A DNA stretch of 64,000 nt, from assembly GCF_009765445.1 (NCBI RefSeq), contig NZ_WHOY01000031.1:2501561-2565560 (forward strand), written 5' to 3'. Both the position numbers and the translations under genes were made by a program. Below are positions 18,693 through 30,691 of the stretch, one piece after another. This DNA is from Pantoea sp. BAV 3049 (GTDB lineage Bacteria; Pseudomonadota; Gammaproteobacteria; Enterobacterales; Enterobacteriaceae). Each line of letters begins with the position of its first letter. Position 1 is the first letter of the stretch. The notes beneath the pieces are model-generated. The model did no database searches. It had not been told where the DNA came from and was given only the letters and a program-made list of their open reading frames with translations.

Positions 18693-18729
18693 CGCTGACG
18701 TCAGGCATGCTTATGCGCTGACGTCAGTC
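18693..18729. terminator. Inverted repeat between convergent genes (possible bidirectional terminator)
   Basis: CTGACGTCAG, itself a perfect palindrome, occurs at 18695-18704 and 18718-18727; with flanking GCAT/ATGC the pair folds into an imperfect hairpin. It lies between the end of the sugar operon and the convergent PEBP gene, whose stop codon (18724-18726) is inside the right arm. There is no long T-run, so termination efficiency is uncertain. Confidence 0.45.
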
Positions 18730-19281
18730 GTTACTGAACCGACCAATCAGTCCGGCCGCACCCAGCGTATGGCCTTTTAGCTGTTTGAGTAACTCATCGC
18801 GCGTCAGTCCGGGCTTCAGGCTGTTCACCGGAAGATCGGTGGCAATCAGCGTGAAGTTATAGTGATGCTGGCCACTGCCTGCAGGCGGGCAGGGACCGTA
18901 ATAACGGAATGTTCCGGGACTGTTTTTGCCGCCGGTATAACCTTTTCCGTCCGTCAGCTCACCCTGAGCAAAATTGTTACGCTGCGCCGGAATGTTATAA
19001 GCCACAAAGTGGTTCACTCCCAGACCTTTCGCTCCCATCGGGTCGACAATCGTCAGTGCGTAACTCTTCGTGCCGATCGGAGGGGAAGTCCAGCCTAAAG
19101 CGGGTGAGACGTTCTCACCGGTACAGCTGGGATTGCCTTTCGCCGCACCGGCAAACTTTGTTGCCAGCACATCGTTATCGTTAAAATCAGGCGAACTCAG
19201 GCTGAACACGGGCACCTGCGCTGCGCTGGTGGCAGCAGAAACGCCCATTAGCAGCGCCACAGAGAGCAGGGTTTTCTTCAT
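18724..19281 (-). CDS. Periplasmic YbhB/YbcL (PEBP)-family protein
   Basis: A 185-residue protein with a signal peptide (MKKTLLSVALLMGVSAATSAAQ) and the phosphatidylethanolamine-binding-protein fold: YALTIVDPMG, VNHFVAYNIP and YYGPCPPAGSGQHHYNFTLIA are hallmark segments. E. coli YbcL and YbhB are homologues; YbcL is periplasmic. The ligand is unknown. Standing alone, it converges with the sugar operon. Product identity is firm at family level only. Confidence 0.88.
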   Translation of the reverse strand: MKKTLLSVALLMGVSAATSAAQVPVFSLSSPDFNDNDVLATKFAGAAKGNPSCTGENVSPALGWTSPPIGTKSYALTIVDPMGAKGLGVNHFVAYNIPAQRNNFAQGELTDGKGYTGGKNSPGTFRYYGPCPPAGSGQHHYNFTLIATDLPVNSLKPGLTRDELLKQLKGHTLGAAGLIGRFSND

Positions 19282-19492
19282 TGGAACCTTCCTGTTAAAA
19301 GGGATGCAGGCAAAGTCTGGTTGATAATTACGCGATGCGCCAGTGGGTTACATCTGAATGCACTCTAAATAGCAGGGATTACGGGATGATCCCGGGCGGG
19401 CAAAAGTGTTAAGCTGGTCGCATATCAAATTTGTGAGCCATCTTCCATTTTTAAAGCTAATGCCATCTTGCCAGCTGGCAATTAATGAGGTT

Positions 19493-20926
19493 ATGAGAAG
19501 AGTCCAAACGTTTTCCATACTTTATCGCAGCCTGGCGCTGCTGATGCCGGTGACCGTTGGTCTGCCCTCTGCGCAGGCACTGACAACGGACACCCGCGTT
19601 GCCGATGCTCCATTTGACAATCCCGCCCGTTTCACCAGCCAGTTACCCTCGCTTGGCAGCACCCCTGAGTCCGATTCCTCGCTGGAAAAACGTGTGGCGG
19701 AAGCCATGAGAAGTATCGGAGAAGCCAGCATGAAAAGCGATGACGATAAATCGCTTGGGAATGAAGCGGGTCAGTGGGCGTTTAACCATTTCCGTGATGA
19801 GGCGGCGCAACGGGCGGAAACCGAGGGCAAAGAGCTGCTCTCTCCCTATGGACGTGCCAGCCTCTCACTGATGGTGGATACGCGCGGAAACTTCGACGGC
19901 ACCTCGGCACAGCTGGTGACGCCCTGGCAGGATAACTACCGCTATCTGACCTTCAGCCAGTTGGGCGTACAGCATACCGATTATGGCCTGGTGGGCAATG
20001 CCGGACTGGGCCAGCGCTGGCTGACAGGGGACTGGCGGCTGGGTTATAACGCTTTTGTCGACGATCTGTTTGAATCCAGTCAGCAGCGCGGCTCGCTTGG
20101 AGCAGAAGCCTGGAGCCACTTCCTGCGCTTCTCGGCCAATTATTATCAGCCCCTTTCCGGCTGGAAAAATCGTTCTGACACCTCGCAAATGCGCATGGCC
20201 CGTGGCTATGATATTACCACCCAGGGCTACCTGCCTTTTTATCAGCAACTGGGGGTTTCCCTGAGCTATGAGCAGTATCTGGGGGACAACGTTGATCTGT
20301 TTAACAGCGGCACTTACGGCGCCAATCCGTCGGCCGTCGAACTGGGCGTCAGCTATACCCCGGTGCCATTGTTTACCGTGACCGCCTCGCGGAAAACAGC
20401 GGATACTGGTGAAACTCAGGATCAGTTTGGTCTGAAAATGAATTACCAGATTGGCGTGGCGCTGAGTAAACAGCTGTCGGCCGATAACGTTGCGGCCGCC
20501 CGTTCACTTAGCGGTAGCCGTTATGATGTGGTGAGTCGCAATAACTCACCGGTGATGGAGTTCCGCCAGCGTAAAACCCTGTCGGTTTTCCTCGCCACGC
20601 CGCCGTGGCAGGTGCAGCCGGGCGAAACGCTGCCGCTGATGCTACAGATCCGCAACAGCAACTCAATCACCGATATCAGCTGGCAGGGCGATACTCAGGC
20701 GCTGAGCCTGACCACGCCGGCGAGTAAAACGGATGCGCAAGGCTGGAGCATCATTATTCCTGCATGGGATAACTCGGCGAATGCCAGCAACGAATATCAC
20801 CTGTCCGTGACGCTGGTGGACAATAAACAACAGCGAGTGACCTCAAACTGGATCACCCTGAAGCTGGTGCAGCCGGTGACGCTGCAAAATAGTCAGTCCG
20901 ACCAGTATGATCTGATGGCACCCTGA
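19493..20926 (+). CDS. ychO: YchO/YchP-family inverse autotransporter beta-barrel protein
   Basis: About 477 residues: a signal peptide region ending near AQA, a linker, an inverse-autotransporter barrel (about residues 90-340; EGKELLSPYGRASLSLMVDT and SLGAEAWSHFLRFSANYYQP are typical), and one C-terminal Ig-like segment. This resembles E. coli YchO (about 460 residues) rather than a full intimin/invasin with repeated passenger domains. The start is uncertain: ATG 19493 is chosen because it places the signal peptide at the N-terminus; GTG 19406 and ATG 19460 are in frame. Likely an outer-membrane protein with a possible role in adhesion. Confidence 0.8.
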   Translation: MRRVQTFSILYRSLALLMPVTVGLPSAQALTTDTRVADAPFDNPARFTSQLPSLGSTPESDSSLEKRVAEAMRSIGEASMKSDDDKSLGNEAGQWAFNHFRDEAAQRAETEGKELLSPYGRASLSLMVDTRGNFDGTSAQLVTPWQDNYRYLTFSQLGVQHTDYGLVGNAGLGQRWLTGDWRLGYNAFVDDLFESSQQRGSLGAEAWSHFLRFSANYYQPLSGWKNRSDTSQMRMARGYDITTQGYLPFYQQLGVSLSYEQYLGDNVDLFNSGTYGANPSAVELGVSYTPVPLFTVTASRKTADTGETQDQFGLKMNYQIGVALSKQLSADNVAAARSLSGSRYDVVSRNNSPVMEFRQRKTLSVFLATPPWQVQPGETLPLMLQIRNSNSITDISWQGDTQALSLTTPASKTDAQGWSIIIPAWDNSANASNEYHLSVTLVDNKQQRVTSNWITLKLVQPVTLQNSQSDQYDLMAP

Positions 20927-21033
20927 CGGAGCTGCGCGGTGGTGGCACACTTCTCACTCCTGCACCGAGAGTCGGGGCCGCCTCCTTTTGCCACAGGTGT
21001 TAGACTGGAGTCACCAGGGCAAAAGGGGAAACT

Positions 21034-21984
21034 ATGAAAACTGGCTTCGCATGTAAATTTCTCGGTGAAGACCTGAAACAGGTCTTTCCTTTCAGGGCCA
21101 CCACCCGCACGCGGTTTCTCGGCCTGGGTCACAACCAGCGGTTCGCACTCCTGCATGACATCACCCAACACAATCTCAACGCGCTTTATCAGGTGCTGGA
21201 GCAACTGGCCGCGCTGCCGGAAGATCGCCGCATGTTCAGAATCGGCAGCGATTTACTGCCGCTGTATACCGTACCGGAAGCCAGAGAACTCTTCGGGGCC
21301 TTTTTAAAGGATTTCCATCCACAGTTTGCCCGCTGCGGCGAGCTGGCGCGGACACAGCATATCCGCCTCTCTTTTCATCCCGGACAGTATTCCGTACTGG
21401 CGTCAGACAATCCCACAGTGGTGGAAAGGGCGCTGGAAGATGTGGAATATCATACCCTGTGTGCCACGTTGATGGGTTATGGCCGGACCTTTCAGGATTT
21501 CAAAATCAATATTCATATGAATGGCAAAGGCGGATTTGCAGGCTTCAGCGAGGCTTTTGGCCGGCTGAGTCCGGAAGCGAGGCTGATGCTGACCGTCGAA
21601 AATGACGAGATTTCCTGCTCGCTGGATGATGTTCTGCAGGCCAGAGAACTCTGCCCGGTGGTGCTGGATATCCATCATCACTGGGTAAAGGAAAATGCAT
21701 TTATTCAGCCTGACGATCCGCGGATTGAGTTAATCAAAGAGTCATGGCGGGGAGTCAGACCTGTTCTGCACTATTCCATCTCACGTGAGGGATTGATCCC
21801 TGAGCAGGGCTTCCCGGACCGGGATGCTCTGGGGGGCCCGGCTACAAAATTACGGGCGCATGCGGATTATTACTTCAACGACACCCTGAACGACTGGGCA
21901 TTATCATTCACTGATTTCGATATTATGTGTGAGGTGAAAATGAAGAATCTTGCCCGGGACCGGTTGGCTGCATACAGCCAGTAG
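21034..21984 (+). CDS. uvsE: UV damage endonuclease UvsE/UvdE
   Basis: A 316-residue UVDE-family TIM-barrel endonuclease. Recognisable blocks include ACKFL and TTRTRFL near the N-terminus, RLSFHPGQYSVLASDNP, NIHMNGKGG, LTVENDE and VVLDIHHHW, which carry the metal-binding His/Glu residues. The family nicks DNA 5' of UV photoproducts, giving a repair route independent of UvrABC and photolyase. E. coli K-12 lacks it; plant-surface enterobacteria often have it. The gene is single, with AGGGGAA before the ATG. No LexA box was seen upstream. Confidence 0.92.
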   Translation: MKTGFACKFLGEDLKQVFPFRATTRTRFLGLGHNQRFALLHDITQHNLNALYQVLEQLAALPEDRRMFRIGSDLLPLYTVPEARELFGAFLKDFHPQFARCGELARTQHIRLSFHPGQYSVLASDNPTVVERALEDVEYHTLCATLMGYGRTFQDFKINIHMNGKGGFAGFSEAFGRLSPEARLMLTVENDEISCSLDDVLQARELCPVVLDIHHHWVKENAFIQPDDPRIELIKESWRGVRPVLHYSISREGLIPEQGFPDRDALGGPATKLRAHADYYFNDTLNDWALSFTDFDIMCEVKMKNLARDRLAAYSQ

Positions 21985-22579
21985 AAACGTTTAGGATAAG
22001 CACTGATGAGTCGCATTGTCGTGCTGCTCACGTTCAGCCGGTGACCCGACGGCGAACAGACAGTGGAATAATCAAAAAAGAACGAAAATAACCCTACCCA
22101 GAAAGCCACGCTTGAAAAGCTGGCAAAAATTTATGATTGCCGTGGCGTTGCGCATTTCCGCGTACATTGCTGCCCGATAGATCGGGTTGGCATCGTATTT
22201 GGCAGCCGTTGACCACAGTTCGGCGCGATCGCCGTCACCGCGTAACTACTGCTATTAACTCCTCAGGCGCAGTGACATTTCCTCTCAGAATTGAAGTCTG
22301 CAACATCTTTTGCGGAGTTTGCTTCAGGCCTCTTTGCTCTTTATCGGTGCGTGGCGCGCCAAAAAGGTGCGCTAAATGCCTCTTTTTGCGGCCAAATTTC
22401 AGGAGCGATCACAAAAGCGATATTTTATTTTCCCATTGCATAATTCTTCTCTTTTTTATTCGGCAAACACGCCCGGCTCACGATGTTATTCACTTTTTAT
22501 GCATTTTAAGTGAATAGTGAGAGTGTCTAACTTGTTGATATTAGGTGTTAAGAACTGGTTTATGCAATTTTATCGCTGG
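21985..22579. other. Long intergenic region upstream of ast operon
   Basis: About 600 bp without a convincing gene between uvsE and the astC promoter. An open frame at 22137-22517 has no recognisable family and poor codon character, so I do not call it. The right half holds the probable NtrC enhancer sites of astC. Confidence 0.5.
22354..22372 (+). promoter_or_regulatory. Candidate NtrC-binding enhancer site for astC
   Basis: GCGCGCC (22354-22360), five A, GGTGCGC (22366-22372) forms a near-perfect dyad close to the NtrC consensus (GCACY-N4-TGGTGC). A weaker half-matching copy (GCTC...CGGTGC) lies just upstream at 22336-22350. Distance to the sigma-54 promoter is about 220 bp, a usual enhancer distance. 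E. coli astC is likewise NtrC-activated. Confidence 0.5.
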
Positions 22580-22597
22580 CTGGCACGAACCGTGCAA
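22580..22597 (+). promoter_or_regulatory. Sigma-54 promoter of astCADBE
   Basis: CTGGCACGAACCGTGCAA matches the sigma-54 consensus YTGGCACG-N4-TTGCW at all but one position; the -24 GG (22582-22583) and -12 GC (22594-22595) have the required 12-base register. Predicted start is near 22607. This puts arginine catabolism under nitrogen control, as known for astC in E. coli and Salmonella. Confidence 0.85.
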
Positions 22598-22614
22598 TTT
22601 ACAGTGGAGGCGTA

Positions 22615-22650
22615 ATGAATCTTTTTATTAACACCTTATCAACTTATTGA
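22615..22650 (+). CDS. Putative 11-residue leader peptide before astC
   Basis: ATG AAT CTT ... TAT TGA encodes [11 protein letters not shown]. It begins about eight bases after the predicted sigma-54 transcript start and has a strong ribosome site (GTGGAGG) six bases before the ATG, better than that of astC itself. It ends 34 bp before astC. There is no run of arginine codons, so classical arginine attenuation is not indicated. It could regulate or assist ribosome loading, or be a chance frame. Confidence 0.35.
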   Translation: MNLFINTLSTY

Positions 22651-22684
22651 TTACCTGCCAGCGGGCAGGACTAACGGGGTCGTC

Positions 22685-23901
22685 ATGCAACCAGAAGTTA
22701 CTCGCCAGAATTTTGATCAGTGGATCGTTCCAACCTATTCTCCGGCCAGCTTTGTGCCGGTGCGGGCGGAAGGCTCCACGCTGTGGGATCAGCAGGGCAA
22801 CTCTTACATCGACTTTGCGGGCGGCATCGCGGTTAATGCGTTGGGGCATGCTCATCCTGACCTTCAGCAGGCATTGCAACAGCAGGCAGCGCTGCTCTGG
22901 CACACCGGTAATGGCTACACCAATGAACCGATCCTGCGCCTGGCGAAGCAGCTGATTGATGCCACCTTCGCCGACCGGGTGTTTTTCTGTAACTCTGGGG
23001 CGGAAGCTAACGAAGCCGCGCTCAAGCTGGCCCGTAAAGCCGCACATGATGCTGCCGGTGATCAGAAGAGCGGGATTGTGGCGTTTAAAAATGCCTTCCA
23101 CGGACGCACGCTGTTTACCGTGTCAGCAGGCGGACAACCGGCTTATTCAAAAGATTTTGCGCCATTGCCGGGCGGTATTCTGCACGCGGTCTATAACGAC
23201 CTCGCTTCGGCGGCGGCGCTGATCAATGACCAGACCTGTGCGGTGATTGTCGAGCCGATTCAGGGCGAGGGCGGCGTGGTTCCTGCGGAGCCAGCCTTCC
23301 TGCGGGGCCTGCGTGAACTCTGTGATAAGCATCAGGCCGTGCTGATTTTTGATGAGGTGCAGAGTGGGGTCGGCCGTACCGGATCGCTGTATGCCTACAT
23401 GCACTACGGTGTGACGCCGGACGTACTGACCACCGCCAAAGCACTGGGTGGTGGTTTCCCCATTGCGGCGATGCTGACCACGGAAAAACTGGCTGGCGTG
23501 TTAAATATCGGCACTCACGGCACCACCTATGGCGGTAACCCGCTGGCTGGCGCGGTGGGGGGCAAAGTGATGGAGCTGATCAACCGTCCTGAAGTGATGG
23601 CGGGAGTGGCGTTACGTCACCAGTGGTTTGTGGACGGCCTTAACGACATCAACCAACGCCTGCATCTGTTCAGCGAAATCCGCGGGCTGGGCCTGCTGAT
23701 CGGTTGCGTACTGAATGAAGACTACAGCGGCAAGGCCAAACTGATTAATCAGGCGGCGGCCCGTGAAGGGCTGATGGTACTGATTGCCGGGGCCAGCGTG
23801 GTGCGCTTTGCGCCGTCGCTGATCATCAGCGAGCAGGAAGTAAAAGAGGGCCTGGCCCGCTTTGAAACAGCCTGCCGCGCCGTGATTGAAGGGGCCGGAT
23901 C

Positions 23902-23905
<4 letters not shown>
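22685..23905 (+). CDS. astC: Succinylornithine transaminase
   Basis: A 406-residue class III PLP aminotransferase of the ArgD/AstC type. The PLP lysine is in [11 protein letters not shown], and [16 protein letters not shown] and [13 protein letters not shown] are family blocks. It converts N2-succinylornithine and 2-oxoglutarate to succinylglutamate semialdehyde and glutamate, step three of the AST pathway. AstC rather than ArgD is assigned because it heads a complete ast operon. It also has acetylornithine transaminase activity in E. coli. The stop overlaps the astA start by four bases. Confidence 0.96.
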
Positions 23906-27727
<3,822 letters not shown>

Positions 27728-27811
27728 ACACGGAATCAAGAGTGCGTTGTGATACTGTGCGACGCACCTTGCCATTTTCGAAGGAGCCGAAATTCATAAT
27801 AAGGAGAATGC

Positions 27812-28810
27812 ATGCAGGATTTCCTGGAACAGACCCTCTCTGGAGAGCCACCCGCAAAGTTTTCAGGCCGCAACGACCAACTGAGCTGGCAGTGGCTGGA
27901 TGACGGGATCCTCGAACTGACCCCGGTTAATGCGTCATCGCTGGCGCTGGTTATCTCTGCCGGCGTTCACGGCAATGAAACCGCTCCGGTAGAAATACTC
28001 AATCAACTTGTCAGTCAGCTGTTAGCCGGTGAGCGCCCATTGCTGCCCCGGCTGCTGGTGATCCTCGGCAACCCGGCGGCTCTGAGAGAAAACAAACGCT
28101 ACCTGCGCTGCGACGTTAACCGGCTGTTTGGCGGCCGCTGGCAGCAGTATGAGGACTCGCCGGAAGCCCGCCGGGCCTGGCGGCTGGAACAGGCCATGGA
28201 GACCTTCTGGCAGGCGGGCAGCAGCGATGAAGTTCGCTGGCATCTGGATTTACACACTGCCATTCGTGGCTCCTGGCATACCCGCTTTGGCGTGATGCCG
28301 CTGCGAGAAACGCCGTGGCCGGAAGATTTTTTGCACTGGCTGGCGGCGGCCGGTATGGAAGCGCTGGTGTTTCATCGCGCACCGGGCGGCACGTTCACGC
28401 ACTACAGCTCTCAGCTTTTCAACGCCGCCAGCTGCACGCTGGAACTGGGCAAAGCTTTACCCTTCGGCAGCAACGATCTGAGCCAGTTTGCGGCGGCCAG
28501 GGATGCGCTGGCGGCGATTCTGTCTGGTGATGCGCTTCCACAATATGCTGAAGAACCGTTACGCTATCGCGTCTCACAACAAATCACACGCCTCTCAGGA
28601 GCCTTTGTGCTGCATATGAGTAATGACACGCTTAACTTCACCGCGTTTCCGCAAGGCAAGCTGCTGGCTGAAGATGGCGAAAAGCGATACTTCGTGCAGC
28701 AGGCGAGGGAATATGTGATGTTCCCCAACCCCAATGTGGCACCGGGCCAGCGGGCAGGATTGATGCTGGTGGAAGATAATGCCCATAATGAGGCAACCGG
28801 CGCAGGTTGA
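27812..28810 (+). CDS. astE: Succinylglutamate desuccinylase
   Basis: A 332-residue zinc hydrolase of the AstE/ASPA family. The metal ligands are visible in SAGVHGNETAPVEIL (His and Glu) and in LDLHTAIRGSWH. It cleaves N-succinylglutamate to glutamate and succinate, completing the AST pathway. AAGGAG precedes the ATG at a good distance. It is the last operon gene; a hairpin at 28907-28924 may end the transcript. Confidence 0.95.
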   Translation: MQDFLEQTLSGEPPAKFSGRNDQLSWQWLDDGILELTPVNASSLALVISAGVHGNETAPVEILNQLVSQLLAGERPLLPRLLVILGNPAALRENKRYLRCDVNRLFGGRWQQYEDSPEARRAWRLEQAMETFWQAGSSDEVRWHLDLHTAIRGSWHTRFGVMPLRETPWPEDFLHWLAAAGMEALVFHRAPGGTFTHYSSQLFNAASCTLELGKALPFGSNDLSQFAAARDALAAILSGDALPQYAEEPLRYRVSQQITRLSGAFVLHMSNDTLNFTAFPQGKLLAEDGEKRYFVQQAREYVMFPNPNVAPGQRAGLMLVEDNAHNEATGAG

Positions 28811-28906
28811 TGTCGTCCGGCAGTTCAATGGCGTAAGATTATTTCCCTCGGGAGTTATTTTAAACGGTACTTTGCCTGGCGTTACCCGTTATGGTTATTT
28901 CACCGC

Positions 28907-28924
28907 CAGGCGAAAGCCTGTTTT
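28907..28924 (+). terminator. Likely terminator of astCADBE
   Basis: CAGGC (28907-28911), GAAA loop, GCCTG (28916-28920), then TTTT. A short stem with a stable GNRA tetraloop about 100 bp after the astE stop. Confidence 0.55.
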
Positions 28925-29071
28925 GTACTTACTTTATCCTTCCCCAATACTGTCGCTTATATTACACTTCTCCATAATCTCTGCATTAAACGCTTAAAAT
29001 TCATATCTTTTTGCAATTCCTCACCATAATCTTCGCATTCTCTCCATGATTGGCGCGTTTTTGTCTTTTAT

Positions 29072-29094
29072 GCTTTCAGGGTTTTACCAACCCT
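29072..29094. promoter_or_regulatory. Possible control element upstream of spy
   Basis: AGGGTT-TTACC-AACCCT (29078-29094) is a perfect six-base inverted repeat about 90 bp before the spy start. Read on the minus strand, GTAAA-N5-GAAAG (29074-29088) resembles a one-sided CpxR box (GTAAA-N5-GTAAA). In E. coli spy is induced by CpxR and BaeR. Weak by sequence alone. Confidence 0.25.
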
Positions 29095-29180
29095 CTGAGT
29101 AATTGACGTTCAGTGCAATAAACTTGTTTCCGACATCGCGACATAGCGTCGCCACTGAACTGAAAGATAAGGACACTATT

Positions 29181-29672
29181 ATGCGTAAATTCACTTCTCT
29201 TGTTGTTGCTATGACTCTGGCTATGGGCGCTGCGAATATCGTTCACGCTGCGGCTGATAACATCACCCCAGCACCGGCCGGTGCAGACAAACCAATGATG
29301 CATAAGCCACCGCGCCACCATGGTCCGCAACACGAAATGTTTCAAGGTCTGAATCTGACGGACGCGCAGAAACAGCAAATGCGTACCATCATGAAAGATG
29401 CACACAAGGATATGAAACGTCCTTCGCTGGAAGAGCGTCGCACCATGCACAGCATTATTGCTTCTGACTCCTTCGACCAGGCGAAAGCCGAAGCGCAGGC
29501 CAGCCAGATGGCGGCGAACGGTAAGGATCGTGCGCTTAAAATGATGGAAACGCAGAACAAAATGTATAACGTGCTGACGCCTGAGCAGAAGAAACAGTTC
29601 AATCAGAACTTTGAGAAACGTCTGACTGAAAAGCCGCGTCATGAAGGTAAAATGACCCCTGCAGAAGGTTAA
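29181..29672 (+). CDS. spy: Periplasmic chaperone Spy
   Basis: A 163-residue protein with signal peptide (MRKFTSLVVAMTLAMGAANIVHA) and two LTxxQ motifs, LTDAQKQQM and LTPEQKKQF, typical of Spy/CpxP cradle proteins. Spy is an ATP-independent chaperone that protects periplasmic proteins under envelope stress. It sits next to astE as in E. coli. The ATG at 29181 is chosen because it gives the signal peptide and has AAGGA upstream; an earlier in-frame start at 29103 does not. Confidence 0.93.
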   Translation: MRKFTSLVVAMTLAMGAANIVHAAADNITPAPAGADKPMMHKPPRHHGPQHEMFQGLNLTDAQKQQMRTIMKDAHKDMKRPSLEERRTMHSIIASDSFDQAKAEAQASQMAANGKDRALKMMETQNKMYNVLTPEQKKQFNQNFEKRLTEKPRHEGKMTPAEG

Positions 29673-29698
29673 TCGCTTCGCTGCCAGACTAAATTGAG

Positions 29699-29753
29699 AC
29701 CGCCGACGTTGTTCACAATGGCCCTGATGCCGTGGACAGCGCCGGCGGTTTTA
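29699..29753. terminator. Terminator between convergent spy and cho
   Basis: ACCGCCG (29699-29705) pairs with CGGCGGT (29743-29749), followed by TTTATTTT, with a long loop of about 37 bases. It serves spy most plausibly; the cho side has a weaker T-run. Confidence 0.5.
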
Positions 29754-29762
29754 TTTTGCCGC

Positions 29763-30626
29763 TCAGGACAGCGGGATGATGGGGAATTTACCGCTGATCA
29801 CCGGGCGGCAGAGGATCTTATAACCATCACTGTCAAAGCCCTGCGGCGTTGAGGTCAGTTCGCTGGCTGAGGCGATATCGGTCACTGAGCCCAGATAGAA
29901 CCAGTTATTAATGATGTGGATTTGCGTCTGCAACGCACCTTCCTCCACCACGCCCACTGCACCTTCCCACGGCCAGCACTGTACGCGGACTTTTTCCAGC
30001 GCCGCCAGCAAACGCTGGTGATGTTCCTCTACCGACTCCCGGCCACAGCAGGCACCAGCACAGCGGCCGAGGCTGAACCTGAAGCATGCACGGCCCTTGC
30101 TGAGATTCTCCAGCCCCAGCAATCCCAGGCAGAGACGCTGCTCATCGGCGATTTTTTGCAGCGTTTCCAGCGCCGAGCGGCGGCTGGAATAGAGGCCAAA
30201 CAGATTGAGCGTATGGGAGAAATCCACCTCTTTGGCATAAACCACGGCGGGCTTCATCCCGCTGATGTGCAACGAGCACAGCTGGCGGTTTTTGCGCAGG
30301 CGCTTATTAAACAGCGGCTGCTGGTTTTTGATCATCTGTGCTTCCAGCAGCAGTGCGCCCAGTTCTCCGGCGGTGGTAATAAAGGAGACGTGACGAGCCT
30401 GACGCAGCATTCTGGCTTCGTCAGCGGTACGAAAGTGGGACATCACCCGGCTGCGAATATTCACACTCTTGCCGATATACAGCGGCATAGTGTCGCTTTC
30501 GCCGTGAAAAATATAGACGCCGGGCAGGGAAGGCAGCCCTTCGAGCGAAGGGCGCAGATGCTCGGGATACTGATAAATCGCCGCCGGTTCAAACGCCAGG
30601 CGATGGCTTGCTGTACGTCTTACCAC
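29763..30626 (-). CDS. cho: Excinuclease Cho (UvrC homologue)
   Basis: A 287-residue protein with the GIY-YIG nuclease domain (LPGVYIFHGESDTMPLYIGK, then NIRSRVMSHF) but without the UvrC C-terminal nuclease half, which is the Cho architecture (295 residues in E. coli). It makes the 3' incision at lesions poorly handled by UvrC. Start is GTG at 30624-30626 with GGAG nearby; the overlapping ATG is out of frame. A near-consensus LexA box lies just upstream, so SOS induction is expected as in E. coli. Confidence 0.93.
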   Translation of the reverse strand: MVRRTASHRLAFEPAAIYQYPEHLRPSLEGLPSLPGVYIFHGESDTMPLYIGKSVNIRSRVMSHFRTADEARMLRQARHVSFITTAGELGALLLEAQMIKNQQPLFNKRLRKNRQLCSLHISGMKPAVVYAKEVDFSHTLNLFGLYSSRRSALETLQKIADEQRLCLGLLGLENLSKGRACFRFSLGRCAGACCGRESVEEHHQRLLAALEKVRVQCWPWEGAVGVVEEGALQTQIHIINNWFYLGSVTDIASASELTSTPQGFDSDGYKILCRPVISGKFPIIPLS

Positions 30627-30639
30627 ATTGCACTCCGTT

Positions 30640-30659
30640 TACTGGTTACTTGTACAGTA
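30640..30659 (-). promoter_or_regulatory. LexA (SOS) box of cho
   Basis: TACTGGTTACTTGTACAGTA carries the required CTG-N10-CAG core and both outer TA flanks. It is 14 bp upstream of the cho GTG. Cho is a known LexA-regulated gene in E. coli. Confidence 0.85.
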
Positions 30660-30691
30660 TAGCAGGCGCGCAGTGGAGACAAAAGAACCAG

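Noticed and set aside
22137-22517. Open frame of 126 codons upstream of astC
   Set aside because: No recognisable family, no clear ribosome site, and it overlaps the NtrC-like sites; it looks like chance.
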